The notes under the pieces were generated by a model. That model was not told the origin of the DNA and did not search any database. It worked only from the letters and a program-made list of their open reading frames with translations. Made by a program: the position numbers and the translations under genes. A DNA stretch of 64,000 nucleotides from Streptomyces sp. NRRL F-525 (GTDB lineage: Bacteria > Actinomycetota > Actinomycetes > Streptomycetales > Streptomycetaceae). This document shows, piece after piece, positions 26,255 to 34,163 of the stretch. Position 1 is the first letter of the stretch. The number at the start of each line of letters is the position of its first letter. The stretch is from positions 149,056 to 213,055 of the forward strand of contig NZ_JNXE01000015.1 in the NCBI RefSeq assembly GCF_000716605.1. Direction: 5' to 3'.

Positions 26255-27116
26255 TCTCGCCGTGCGGGAGCCGCGGTTGATGTGGACGTTCGGGCTGTTG
26301 CGCAGCGAGTTGGTCACTACGTTTCGGCGGTGGCGGACGCTTGCGTTGCTCGGGGTGTTGGCTGCCGTGCCGATCCTGGTTGGGATCGCGGTCAAGTTGG
26401 AGACTCAGGACGGGGGTGGGCCTGGGCGTGGGGACGGGGGTGGGGGGCCCGCGTTCATCGCACAGATCACCAACAACGGGCTGTTCCTGGTGTTCACCGC
26501 GTTGGCCGCGACCCTTCCTTTCTTCCTCCCCATGGCCATCGGGGTCGTCGCCGGTGACACCATCGCGGGTGAGGCCAGCGGGGGAACCCTGCGGTATCTC
26601 CTGGTGGCTCCGGCCGGGCGGACGCGGTTGCTTCTCACCAAGTACGCGACTGTGCTGACGTTCTGTGTGGTGGCGACCCTCGTCGTGGCGCTGTCGGCGC
26701 TGACGGTCGGGGCGTTGTTGTTTCCGCTGGGGGATCTGACGACCATCTCGGGTACGCAGATCAGTTTCGCGGAGGGGTTGGGGCGGGCGCTGTTGATCGC
26801 GTTGGCCGTTGCCGCGTCTCTGGTCGGTATCGCTGCGCTGGGGTTGTTCATCTCGACGATGACCAGCAGTGGGATCGCGGCGATGGCTACGACGGTCGGC
26901 TTGTTGATCACCGTTCAGATTCTTGATCAGATTCCTCAACTGCACGCGCTCCAGCCGTACTTCTTCTCCCACTACTGGCTGTCCTTCGCCGACCTCATGC
27001 GTGAACCCGTGTACTGGGACGACCTGGTGAAGAACCTGGGCCTTCAGGCGTTGTACGCGGCGGTGTTCGGGTCTGCGGCGTGGGCGCGGTTCACGGCGAA
27101 GGACATCACGGCGTAG
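26241..27116 (+). CDS. ABC-2 type transporter permease
   Basis: A 291-residue membrane protein with six hydrophobic segments. They include LALLGVLAAVPILVGIAV, a segment ending VAGDTIAGEASGGTLRYLLV (the ABC-2 coupling helix region), and ALAVAASLVGIAALGLFI. A short Gly/Asp-rich loop follows the first helix. It is paired with the overlapping ATPase gene. The direction of transport is probably export by family habit. The cargo is not evident. Confidence 0.9.
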   Translation: MSRADLAVREPRLMWTFGLLRSELVTTFRRWRTLALLGVLAAVPILVGIAVKLETQDGGGPGRGDGGGGPAFIAQITNNGLFLVFTALAATLPFFLPMAIGVVAGDTIAGEASGGTLRYLLVAPAGRTRLLLTKYATVLTFCVVATLVVALSALTVGALLFPLGDLTTISGTQISFAEGLGRALLIALAVAASLVGIAALGLFISTMTSSGIAAMATTVGLLITVQILDQIPQLHALQPYFFSHYWLSFADLMREPVYWDDLVKNLGLQALYAAVFGSAAWARFTAKDITA

Positions 27117-27123
27117 GGCGTTG

Positions 27124-27723
27124 TCATGCGGCCGGGTCTTCGAAGGGGAAGCGGGCCGGCGGGGCTTCCTGGGTGAAGAACGTCTTCGCCCGGGTCAGTG
27201 CCTCGGTGTCCTTCAGTACGTCGCCGGGGGCGCTGCCGTTGCCCAGCAGGACTCCGCCGAAGCGCATCTTGAGGTAGGCGGCCGAGTTGTTGAGCGTGCC
27301 GGTCACCGGGTCGGCGACCACGGGCTGGTCGTCGGCGAGGGCGGAGACGCCCCAGAGTGTGCGGCCGGCCATCGTCGCCTTGAAGTCGGCACCGGGGACG
27401 CGGAGCCAGTCGGACCAGTAGTCCAGGTAGCGCTTGGTGAGGCCGGAGAGCGAGTACCAGTAGACCGGCGAGGCGATCACGATGTCCGTCGCGGCGAGGG
27501 TGGCGTCGAGGAGCTTCCGGACGGTGTCGTTCTCGGTGGGCTGGACGGCTCCGACGATTCCGTCGTGCCGGATGTCCAGGAAGTCGGGGAGCGGGTGGTC
27601 GGCGAGGCGTATCCACTCCTGTTCGACGTCGGGAGGCAGCTGCTCGGCGGCCCTGCGGGCGAGGAGTTCGGTGTTGCCGTCGAGGCGGGCGCTGCCCAGG
27701 ACGAAGAGGAAGCGGCGGGTCAT
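27124..27723 (-). CDS. NAD(P)H-dependent FMN reductase-like flavoprotein
   Basis: A 199-residue flavodoxin-fold protein. The FMN-phosphate loop is VLGSARLDGNTELLARR near the N-terminus, and VIASPVYWYSLSGLTKRYLD is the second FMN-binding segment characteristic of the NADPH-dependent FMN reductase/WrbA-like group. ATG 27723 follows GGGGGACCC. Likely roles are quinone or azo-compound reduction. It is convergent with the ABC permease gene (7 bp between stops). Confidence 0.88.
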   Translation of the reverse strand: MTRRFLFVLGSARLDGNTELLARRAAEQLPPDVEQEWIRLADHPLPDFLDIRHDGIVGAVQPTENDTVRKLLDATLAATDIVIASPVYWYSLSGLTKRYLDYWSDWLRVPGADFKATMAGRTLWGVSALADDQPVVADPVTGTLNNSAAYLKMRFGGVLLGNGSAPGDVLKDTEALTRAKTFFTQEAPPARFPFEDPAA

Positions 27724-27912
27724 GGGTCCCCCAGGGGTAATCGGCGTGCGGCGGTTACAGCCGTATGCATTATATGCGCGCGCAATCATCTGTCCATGGG
27801 GTGGCTGGGGGCCCGCAGTGCGGTGGGTGGGTGGGGTCGGGGTTGGTGCCGGGTACGCGGCGGGCTGCGCCGTACCGCCACGACCCGCTCCCGTCTCGTC
27901 GGCGGCCGCGGG

Positions 27913-28437
27913 TCAGCGGGGGTGGCGGTTCGCGCCTGTGAGGCGGGTCAGGGCTTCTGTTTCGCGGGGTGGGGCGGCGGTCAGGTCGCCGATGCGCCAG
28001 GCCGGGACCCAGGGGACGTGGTAGACGTCGATCACCGATTCGATGGCCTTGACGTGGGGGGCCAGCTGGCGGGGGAGGCGGCCGGGGGCGTCCGCTACGA
28101 GGACTACGGCGTCGAGGTCCAGCCCTGCTGGTGCCTCGCCTCGGCGGAAGACCTCCAGGGCGCGGGCTACGGCGGCCAGGCCTGCGGCGTGTGTGCGGGC
28201 GACGAGGAGGATCGACGGGGGGTCCTCGGGGCCCGGCCAGTCGCGGCCGCAGTCCTGGCCGCCGTAGACCGAGGCGAGGGTGGTGACGCCGGTGCCGCCG
28301 TGGGTGGCTACCCAGGAGAAGCGGCGGCGGGGGGTGGCGGTGGGGATACTGGAGGGGTCCGGTGTCCCTGGGGCCAGCGGTAGGGGTACCGGGCCGCGGA
28401 GCCAGATCTCCGGGCCCTGGCGTCCACCCGTCTGCAT
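27913..28437 (-). CDS. P-loop-like protein resembling DUF6668
   Basis: A 174-residue protein. After a Pro-rich N-terminus it has FSWVATHGGTGVTTLASVYGG, a degenerate P-loop of the ParA/CpsD type, followed by ILLVARTHAAGLAAVARALEVF, DAVVLVADAPGRLPRQL and VYHVPWVPAWRIGD. These match the layout of small Streptomyces P-loop proteins that I remember as DUF6668, usually found beside conjugation- or secretion-like genes. It is divergent from the TPR protein gene; the 178-bp space between them is likely a shared promoter region. Function unknown. Confidence 0.65.
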   Translation of the reverse strand: MQTGGRQGPEIWLRGPVPLPLAPGTPDPSSIPTATPRRRFSWVATHGGTGVTTLASVYGGQDCGRDWPGPEDPPSILLVARTHAAGLAAVARALEVFRRGEAPAGLDLDAVVLVADAPGRLPRQLAPHVKAIESVIDVYHVPWVPAWRIGDLTAAPPRETEALTRLTGANRHPR

Positions 28438-28615
28438 GACCGAGCTCCTCCCTCGTGACCCCGCCGGTCTTCACGGAACTCCTGGGACGAGGCTGTGACG
28501 TCGTGGTGACCTGAGAACCTGAAGGGAACGGCGAGACTCAACAGTACGCGTACGAACGGATCTTGACGCTGGGGAGCGCGGGCCGCCTCCCCGACGCATG
28601 CGAGTGAGGGAACCG

Positions 28616-29920
28616 ATGACTCGACTCAGCCGCGAGAAGAAGCGGGAACAGAAGCGAGCCGCACGCTCGGCACCCGCCGCGTCACCTTTCGAGGTACGCG
28701 TACCCGTGGACGGGCCGGGCGCCGGTGGTGCCTCCATCGGCGGAGTGCCGGTCGCGGTCGTCGCGGGGGAGGAGATCCAGCAGGCCGTTCTGAGCCACCT
28801 TCATCGCATCGCCTCGGCCACGGGGCATCCCGTGCGCGCGACCATCCACGATGACCGGATCGGGTACGTCGTTCCGCTTCAGATCGATCCGGACGGGTCC
28901 AGTCACTTCTCGGCGGAGCCCTGGGAGATGGTTGGCGGGGCGGCTGTTCCTGCTGTCCCGGCCGGGTTTCCTCCTCCGCCGCCGCCCGCGTTGCCGCTGG
29001 CTGTGTCCGCGGACGTCGTGGAGGCGGAGCCTGAGGGTGGTCGTGGGGCGAGTGGGGATCCGGTGACTCATCGGCTGCGGGCGGTGGCGGAGGGGGAGGT
29101 GGTTCCTACTTTTCCGTTGCGGGCCGTGCCCGAGTCGGTGGGGGAGTCGGCGCCTACGTTCCCGTTGCACGCGGTGCCAGAGTCGGCCGAGGGGGGTGCG
29201 CCGCTGGGGTCCGTCCAGGCGCCTACGGGGGCGTTCGGGCCGCCGCCGGTGATGGACTCGGCGCCGGTCGCGGATGTGCCGCCGGTCATGGATGTACCGC
29301 CGGTCACTCCGGAGCTGGCCCCCCGTCCCGCCGCCATTCCCATTCCCGACCTCGCCCTCACCGCCCCGGAACCCGACCCCAAGCCGACGCCCGCGCGCGG
29401 GTTCGACGCCGTGGCCGAGGCCGTGCTGGGGGACGAACCGGTGACGACCGACGGTGCGGGGACCGCGTTTCTCATCGAGCCGATGGTGCGGATCAACGAC
29501 GCCGTCAAGGCGGGGCGGATCGACGAGGCGGCGGGGCTCGCGGAGCGGACCGTCGCGGACGCTGCGGGTGCTCTCGGGCCCGAGCACCCCGAGGTGCTGC
29601 GGTTGCGTGAACTCGCCGCCTACATCGCCTACTTGGCCGGTGACCCGCTCCGCGCCTTCCACCTCTCCCTCGACCTCGCCCGCATCCGGCATGGCGCACA
29701 TGACGCGGAGGCCGCCTACGGCAACGTCCAGAGCGCGGCGACGGCCTGGCGCGCCGTACGCGACCCGGAGCAGGGCCTCGCCCTCGGCCGTGACCTCATC
29801 GACCTGTGGACCGAACTCACCGCCGAGGACGGGCCCGCCGTAGAGGACATCGAGGAACTGGAGTCCGCCCGCGCCCGGATGGGGCGGCTCACGGAGCGGG
29901 CGCGTCGGGCCGCTGAGTGA
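28616..29920 (+). CDS. Large TPR-like protein with Pro-rich linker
   Basis: A 434-residue protein from ATG 28616, which follows GTGAGGGAAC; ATG 28598 has no such site. The N-terminus is strongly basic (SREKKREQKRAARSA). A small alpha/beta domain (EIQQAVLSHLHRIASATGHPVRATIHDDRIGYVVPLQI) is followed by about 170 residues of Pro/Val/Glu-rich linker. The C-terminus is a helical-repeat domain (GRIDEAAGLAERTVADAAGALGPEHPEVLRLRELAAYIAYLAGD) of the tetratricopeptide type. This architecture occurs in Streptomyces proteins paired with DUF6668-like P-loop proteins, which agrees with the neighbour. The role is unknown. Confidence 0.75.
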   Translation: MTRLSREKKREQKRAARSAPAASPFEVRVPVDGPGAGGASIGGVPVAVVAGEEIQQAVLSHLHRIASATGHPVRATIHDDRIGYVVPLQIDPDGSSHFSAEPWEMVGGAAVPAVPAGFPPPPPPALPLAVSADVVEAEPEGGRGASGDPVTHRLRAVAEGEVVPTFPLRAVPESVGESAPTFPLHAVPESAEGGAPLGSVQAPTGAFGPPPVMDSAPVADVPPVMDVPPVTPELAPRPAAIPIPDLALTAPEPDPKPTPARGFDAVAEAVLGDEPVTTDGAGTAFLIEPMVRINDAVKAGRIDEAAGLAERTVADAAGALGPEHPEVLRLRELAAYIAYLAGDPLRAFHLSLDLARIRHGAHDAEAAYGNVQSAATAWRAVRDPEQGLALGRDLIDLWTELTAEDGPAVEDIEELESARARMGRLTERARRAAE

Positions 29921-29930
29921 GGGCGGCCCT

Positions 29931-30389
29931 CTAGGCCACGCAGAATTCGTTGCCCTCGGGGTCCGTCATCACGACCCAGGTGCCGGCCGGTTCCGTCACC
30001 CGGCGCAACACGCTCGCTCCCAGGGTCGTGAGGCGTTCCACCTCGGCCTCGCGGTGGTCGGGGCCCGGGTGCAGGTCGAGGTGGAGGCGGTTCTTGGTGG
30101 ATTTCGGCTCGGGTACGCGCTGGAAGAGGAGGCGGCGGCCCAGGCCTGTGCCGCGGTCCTTGTCGTAGGGGTCGTCGGGGTGGCGTACGGCCATCAGGTC
30201 GCGGAAGGCCGGTCGGCCGTGGAAGTCGACGGTCGCCGCCGCGGGCAACGCGCCCATTTCCAGGAGCTGTTGGACGAGCGCGCTGTTGTCCTCGGGCTCG
30301 TAGTGGAGTGCGGCCGCCCAGAAGTCCGCCTGGGCGTGGGGGTCGGCCGCGTCGATGACCAGTTTCCAGTGGAGGGGTGTGGGTGTCAT
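29931..30389 (-). CDS. VOC-superfamily (glyoxalase-like) protein
   Basis: A 152-residue protein starting MTPTPLHWKLVIDAADPHAQ. It has the paired beta-alpha-beta-beta-beta halves of the vicinal oxygen chelate fold: FWAAALHYEPED, RLHLDLHPGPDHREAEVERL and WVVMTDPEGNEFCVA. The histidines and glutamate at KNRLHLDL and GNEFCV are in the usual metal positions. Typical members are glyoxalase-like or bleomycin-resistance-like proteins. It is convergent with the TPR gene, with 10 bp between stops. Confidence 0.88.
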   Translation of the reverse strand: MTPTPLHWKLVIDAADPHAQADFWAAALHYEPEDNSALVQQLLEMGALPAAATVDFHGRPAFRDLMAVRHPDDPYDKDRGTGLGRRLLFQRVPEPKSTKNRLHLDLHPGPDHREAEVERLTTLGASVLRRVTEPAGTWVVMTDPEGNEFCVA

Positions 30390-30427
30390 GCCCTTCACTC
30401 TGGCATCGGTGCGGTGTGGCCGCTGGG

Positions 30428-31411
30428 CTACGCCTCCACCGTGTCCGCCGGGTTCGGACTCCCCGCCGGGGACCGCTCCCGTGAGAGCGCCGCTGCCGCC
30501 GCCCTGCCCCTCCGTGCCGTGCGCCACGCGTCCGTCGTCAGGAGGATGAGGGCCAGCCATACGAGGGCGAAGCCCGCCCAGCGCGCGGGTGGCATGGACT
30601 CGTGGAAGTACAGGATGCCCAGGAGGAACTGGAAGACCGGGGCCAGGTACTGGAGCAGGCCCAGGGTCGACAGCGGGACCCGGATCGCCGCCGCGCCGAA
30701 GCAGACGAGGGGGAGGGCGGTGACGATGCCGGTGGAGGCGAGGAGGGTGGCGTGGCCGACGCCTTCCTGGGCGAAGGTCGCCTTGCCGTGCGCGCCGAGC
30801 CACAGCAGGTAGGCGAGCGCCGGCAGGAACTGGATCGCCGTCTCCGCGGCCAGGGACTCGATGCCGCCGAGGTTGACCTTCTTCTTCACCAGGCCGTACG
30901 TCGCGAAGGAGAAGGCGAGCGTGAGGGAGATCCACGGTGGCTGGCCGTAGCCGACCGCCAGGACGATCACGGCGGCCAGGCCCACGCCGACCGCGGCCCA
31001 TTGTGCCGGGCGCAGGCGCTCCTTCAGGAGGAGGACGCCCATCGCGATGGTGACGAGGGGGTTGATGAAGTAGCCGAGCGAGGCCTCGACGACGTGGCCG
31101 CTGTTCACGGCCCAGATGTAGACGCCCCAGTTGACGGTGATGAAGGCCGCGGCGATCGTCACGAGGCCCAACTTGCGTGGCTGGCGCAGGAGTTCACCGG
31201 CCCAGGCCCAGCGCCGGATCACGAGGAGCGCCACGGCGACGAACGCCAGCGACCACACCATGCGGTGGGCCAGGATCTCGGCGGCGCCCGCGGGCTTGAG
31301 CAGCGGCCAGAACAGTGGGACCAGGCCCCACATGCCGTATGCCGCGAAGCCGTTCAGCAGTCCTATGTGGTGCTGTTCGCCCTTCGGCTTCCCGCTCGGC
31401 TTCCCGCTCAC
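30428..31411 (-). CDS. rarD: RarD-type EamA transporter
   Basis: A 327-residue membrane protein with about ten transmembrane helices. The RarD signature is near the N-terminus (GLLNGFAAYGMWGLVPLFWPLL), with ITVNWGVYIWAVNSGHVVEASLGYFINPL in the first EamA half. GTG 31411 is preceded by GAAGGAGGGG, so the upstream extension to 31510 is unlikely to be translated. RarD is associated with chloramphenicol sensitivity in other bacteria, but the substrate is not settled. A near-perfect 34-bp palindrome lies about 70 bp upstream. Confidence 0.92.
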   Translation of the reverse strand: MSGKPSGKPKGEQHHIGLLNGFAAYGMWGLVPLFWPLLKPAGAAEILAHRMVWSLAFVAVALLVIRRWAWAGELLRQPRKLGLVTIAAAFITVNWGVYIWAVNSGHVVEASLGYFINPLVTIAMGVLLLKERLRPAQWAAVGVGLAAVIVLAVGYGQPPWISLTLAFSFATYGLVKKKVNLGGIESLAAETAIQFLPALAYLLWLGAHGKATFAQEGVGHATLLASTGIVTALPLVCFGAAAIRVPLSTLGLLQYLAPVFQFLLGILYFHESMPPARWAGFALVWLALILLTTDAWRTARRGRAAAAALSRERSPAGSPNPADTVEA

Positions 31412-31481
31412 GGGCCCCTCCTTCGCACGCGCCCTGCCGCGTCGATGCGGCCAGCACGAAGGTAGCGCCGAGCGGGCCCGG

Positions 31482-31515
31482 CTGTCATGGCCGTATCGGC
31501 ATACGGTCATGACAG
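31482..31515. promoter_or_regulatory. 34-bp near-perfect palindrome upstream of rarD
   Basis: Arms of 15 bp, CTGTCATGGCCGTAT (31482-31496) and ATACGGTCATGACAG (31501-31515), are separated by CGGC with one G-T mismatch. It could be an operator for rarD, because the start codon is 71 bp away, or a second terminator hairpin for the oxidoreductase gene to its right. Confidence 0.5.
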
Positions 31516-31533
31516 GAGAGGGGTGGGTGTCCG

Positions 31534-31581
31534 GCGGGTGGCCTCTCCCCGCCCGATGTTGAGAGGGGGGAGGCCACCCGC
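31534..31581 (-). terminator. Terminator after the QOR2-type reductase gene
   Basis: Perfect 12-bp arms GCGGGTGGCCTC (31534-31545) and GAGGCCACCCGC (31570-31581), 8 bp beyond the reductase stop codon; the stem extends with one mismatch. It separates this gene from rarD. Confidence 0.7.
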
Positions 31582-31588
31582 GGGTGGG

Positions 31589-32443
31589 TCAGCCCTTGAG
31601 GGCGATGGCGATCGACTCGCTGATCGGTGTGGTCGGGCGGCCCGACAGGCGGGACAAGTCGCCGCTGGAGACGACCAGTTGGCCCTGCGCGATGGACGCG
31701 TCGACACCGGCGAGGATCGCGGCGAACGGCTCGGGCAGGCCGGCGCCGGTGAGGATGCCGACGAGCGTCTCGCCGGGCACGTTGTTGTAGGCGATCTCCT
31801 TGCCGGTCTGGCGGCTCAGCTCGGCCGCGTACTCGGCGAAGCTCCACGCCTCGTCGCCGCCCAGTTCGTACGTCTGGTTCTCGTGGCCCTCGCCGGTCAG
31901 CACGGTGACGGCGGCGGCGGCGTAGTCGGCGCGGCTCGCGGAGGAGACCCGGCCGTCACCGGCGGCGGCCACGACGGCGTTGTGCTCCAGCACGGGGGCG
32001 AGGTTCTCGGTGTAGTTCTCGTTGTACCAGCCGTTGCGGAGCAGGGCGTACGGCACTCCGGACGCCAGCAGCGCCTCCTCGGTGCCGCGGTGGTCGTCGG
32101 CCAGGGCGGCGGCGAGGGGGCCGGGGGCGCTGGTGTAGGCGAGGAGGGCGACACCGGCGGCCTTGGCGGCCTCGATGACGACCTTGTGCTGCTCGACGCG
32201 GCCCTTGTCGAACTCGTTGCCGGAGATCAGCAGCACCTTGTCGCCGGCGGCGAAGGCGGTGTCGAAGGTCTCGGGGGTGTTGTAGTCCGCGACCGCGATC
32301 TTCACGCCGCGCTCGGCGAAGTCGGCGGCCTTCTCCGGCGTCCGTACGACAGCGGTGATCTGGTCGGCCGGAACCTTCTCCAGCAACTGCTCCACGACGT
32401 GACGGCCGAGGTGTCCGGTGGCTCCGGTGACGACGATGCTCAT
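31589..32443 (-). CDS. NAD(P)H:quinone oxidoreductase 2-type / NmrA-like reductase
   Basis: A 284-residue Rossmann protein. MSIVVTGATGHLGRHVVEQLL is the NAD(P)-binding start, VLLISGNEFDKGRVEQHKVVIEAAK and LLAYTSAPGPLAAALADDHRGTEE are typical of the QOR2/NmrA group, and LRNGWYNENYTENL occurs in close family members. It lacks the Tyr-x-x-x-Lys catalytic pair of classical SDRs. It probably reduces quinones or senses the redox state. It is divergent from an HxlR regulator, the usual arrangement for HxlR-controlled quinone reductases. Confidence 0.9.
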   Translation of the reverse strand: MSIVVTGATGHLGRHVVEQLLEKVPADQITAVVRTPEKAADFAERGVKIAVADYNTPETFDTAFAAGDKVLLISGNEFDKGRVEQHKVVIEAAKAAGVALLAYTSAPGPLAAALADDHRGTEEALLASGVPYALLRNGWYNENYTENLAPVLEHNAVVAAAGDGRVSSASRADYAAAAVTVLTGEGHENQTYELGGDEAWSFAEYAAELSRQTGKEIAYNNVPGETLVGILTGAGLPEPFAAILAGVDASIAQGQLVVSSGDLSRLSGRPTTPISESIAIALKG

Positions 32444-32525
32444 GAGTGACAGCTCCTTGTAGGGGTGCGGCGTGGTGCGGTGCGGTGCGTGCCACTAACC
32501 CTAGGGGAGGCGCTAACTCCTGGAA

Positions 32526-32550
32526 AGTACCCACTTTGAAGTAAGGTACT
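32526..32550. promoter_or_regulatory. Candidate HxlR operator
   Basis: Inverted repeat AGTACC (32526-32531) with GGTACT (32545-32550) in the 110-bp divergent region, 3 bp before the HxlR start codon. HxlR dimers often bind GTAC-containing repeats of this kind. The site would cover the regulator's own ribosome binding region. Confidence 0.55.
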
Positions 32551-32553
32551 GGC

Positions 32554-32952
32554 ATGGCAGTTAGTGCAGAGATGACGGGCGGCCGCGCCGTGGGTGAGGC
32601 GATGTGCCCGCACCGGCTGATCATGGAACACGTCACGTCCCGCTGGGGCGTCCTCGTCCTCATCGAACTCCTCGACCGCCCCTATCGCTTCAGCGAACTT
32701 CGCCGCGCGATCGGGGAGGTGCGGCAGGTGAGCGAGAAGATGCTGGCCCAGACCTTGCAGACGCTGGAGCGGGATGGCCTGGTCCATCGTGACGCGCGGC
32801 CGGTGATCCCGCCGAGAGTCGACTATTCCCTGACCGACTTGGGCCGCGAGGCGGCGGAACAGGTGCGGGGGCTGGCCCTGTGGGCCACGGACCGGATGGG
32901 GCAGGTGCTGGAGGCGCGGGAGGTGTACGACACGGCGAAGGGGCGGGGCTGA
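32554..32952 (+). CDS. HxlR-family transcriptional regulator
   Basis: A 132-residue winged-helix protein. It contains the family's N-terminal cysteine in MCPHRLIMEH (Cys18), the recognition region RFSELRRAIGEVRQVSEKMLAQTLQTLERDGLVHR and the wing VDYSLTDLG. The single conserved cysteine often senses aldehydes, quinones or disulfide stress. It is divergent from the quinone reductase gene, which is its likely target. Confidence 0.92.
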   Translation: MAVSAEMTGGRAVGEAMCPHRLIMEHVTSRWGVLVLIELLDRPYRFSELRRAIGEVRQVSEKMLAQTLQTLERDGLVHRDARPVIPPRVDYSLTDLGREAAEQVRGLALWATDRMGQVLEAREVYDTAKGRG

Positions 32953-33187
32953 GCTGCACGGGCGCTTCCTGTGAAGGAATGCGATGGGCGCTCGCCGGGC
33001 ACACACATGTCAGGGCGTCGATTGACATGAGCGGCACGTCCATCCATGCGCCCCCTCTCCGCCTCTCACGCCGCCTTGAACCGCCGGGCATGCTGGGGCG
33101 GGGCGCTGTGCCCAACCGCGCGCCGGCCTCCCGTGCCGCCCACGGGACCGCAGGCCGACGTTCGGGTGCCTGACTCGGGGGTTCGCA

Positions 33188-33706
33188 TTGGCCACGGAGA
33201 ATTCGGATGCGCGAAGGAACGATTCCGCGGAGGGGGCGCAGCGCCGTCGCCAGGAACAGTTGACTGAGGATTTGCTCCGCCAACTCACGTTTCTCGCCCA
33301 GGAGATCCGTCATGCGAACTTGATCCAGCTGCACCGGATCGCCGCTGCGCAGATGGAGCGGGCGATGGAGGATCCTCTGCTGGCGGAGGTCGTGAGCACC
33401 TTGCCCGACCTGTCGGAGCGCCGACGGCGTCAGCTGATCTTCGTCAACATGCAGTACACGGCGATCGTGCTACAGCACCGTGTGGGAGCCATGGTCTGGG
33501 ATGAACTGATCGGCCACTTAAGGGTGTTGTGCCGCAGCTCGGCCTTCGACGGCTACTGGGAGATGACCCGCGAACATCGCAAGAGCCTGCCCCGTGAGTC
33601 GTTGGAGGCCCGGGTGGGTGCGGCCGTCGACGTGATCGTTGAGGAGCTTCGCGATGATCCTGACGAGTGGTGGGTGGTAGGGCAGGCCGGGGAGTCTGGG
33701 CCCTGA
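33188..33706 (+). CDS. DUF6082-like protein
   Basis: A 172-residue helical protein beginning at TTG 33188 (GGGGG site upstream). The central part (EDLLRQLTFLAQEIRHANLIQLHRIAAAQMERAMEDPLLAEVV, RRQLIFVNMQYTAIVLQHRVGAM) and the C-terminal WEMTREHRKSLP segment match my memory of a widespread Streptomyces family, DUF6082. Its function is unknown. The codon use is slightly less GC-extreme than that of its neighbours. It stands alone, with no partner gene. Confidence 0.7.
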   Translation: MATENSDARRNDSAEGAQRRRQEQLTEDLLRQLTFLAQEIRHANLIQLHRIAAAQMERAMEDPLLAEVVSTLPDLSERRRRQLIFVNMQYTAIVLQHRVGAMVWDELIGHLRVLCRSSAFDGYWEMTREHRKSLPRESLEARVGAAVDVIVEELRDDPDEWWVVGQAGESGP

Positions 33707-33912
33707 GCGGTAGCCTTCACGCCATGGGGTGAAGTGGTTCACTCTACTGGGGTAACTCCGTTTGAAGCATGGTGACTTGGGGAACCCTGCTAGGTTTTGC
33801 CGGACGACCTTGCCCCGCCGTCGAAGAGGCTCCTCGCGTGCACAGCGATATTCCTGCCGTCAGCATCGTCCGCCGTCTCGGTGACTCACCACGCCAGCGA
33901 GGAAGCGCCACG

Positions 33913-34095
33913 ATGGAGACCTGCCCCGATTTCTTTGAACTGAGCGACGGCAACTTCGCGGTGATCGGTACCGACCGTACCGACGAACTCGACGCCCTCC
34001 TCCCGGCCGATGCCGCCCGGGCCGACTACGAGCGCATCGTGGTTGTCACCCGCGACACTCTGCTCCGGGCCAAGCGGGACATCCCCGACGCTTGA
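33913..34095 (+). CDS. Small conserved-looking hypothetical protein (60 aa)
   Basis: A 60-residue acidic protein (METCPDFFELSDGNFAVIGT through LLRAKRDIPDA) with ATG 33913 after GAGGAAGCG. It looks like the small proteins encoded beside helix-turn-helix regulators in Streptomyces, but no such regulator is adjacent. A strong hairpin terminator follows 20 bp after its stop, which supports it as a real transcribed gene. Confidence 0.6.
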   Translation: METCPDFFELSDGNFAVIGTDRTDELDALLPADAARADYERIVVVTRDTLLRAKRDIPDA

Positions 34096-34114
34096 TCAGC
34101 AGCACTACAGGGAA

Positions 34115-34145
34115 GGGCCGGGGTGCGAAAACCGCACCCCGGCCC
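34115..34145. terminator. Strong bidirectional terminator between the 60-aa gene and korB
   Basis: A perfect 13-bp stem, GGGCCGGGGTGCG (34115-34127) and CGCACCCCGGCCC (34133-34145), with loop AAAAC. It lies 19 bp after the rightward stop and 18 bp after the leftward korB stop. Confidence 0.85.
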
Positions 34146-34163
34146 TCGGCATGACTGGAACCG

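Noticed and set aside
30390..31001. N-terminal extension of the VOC protein
   Set aside because: The frame stays open leftward from 31001, but that stretch is antisense-biased filler overlapping the rarD gene. The VOC fold starts at 30389.
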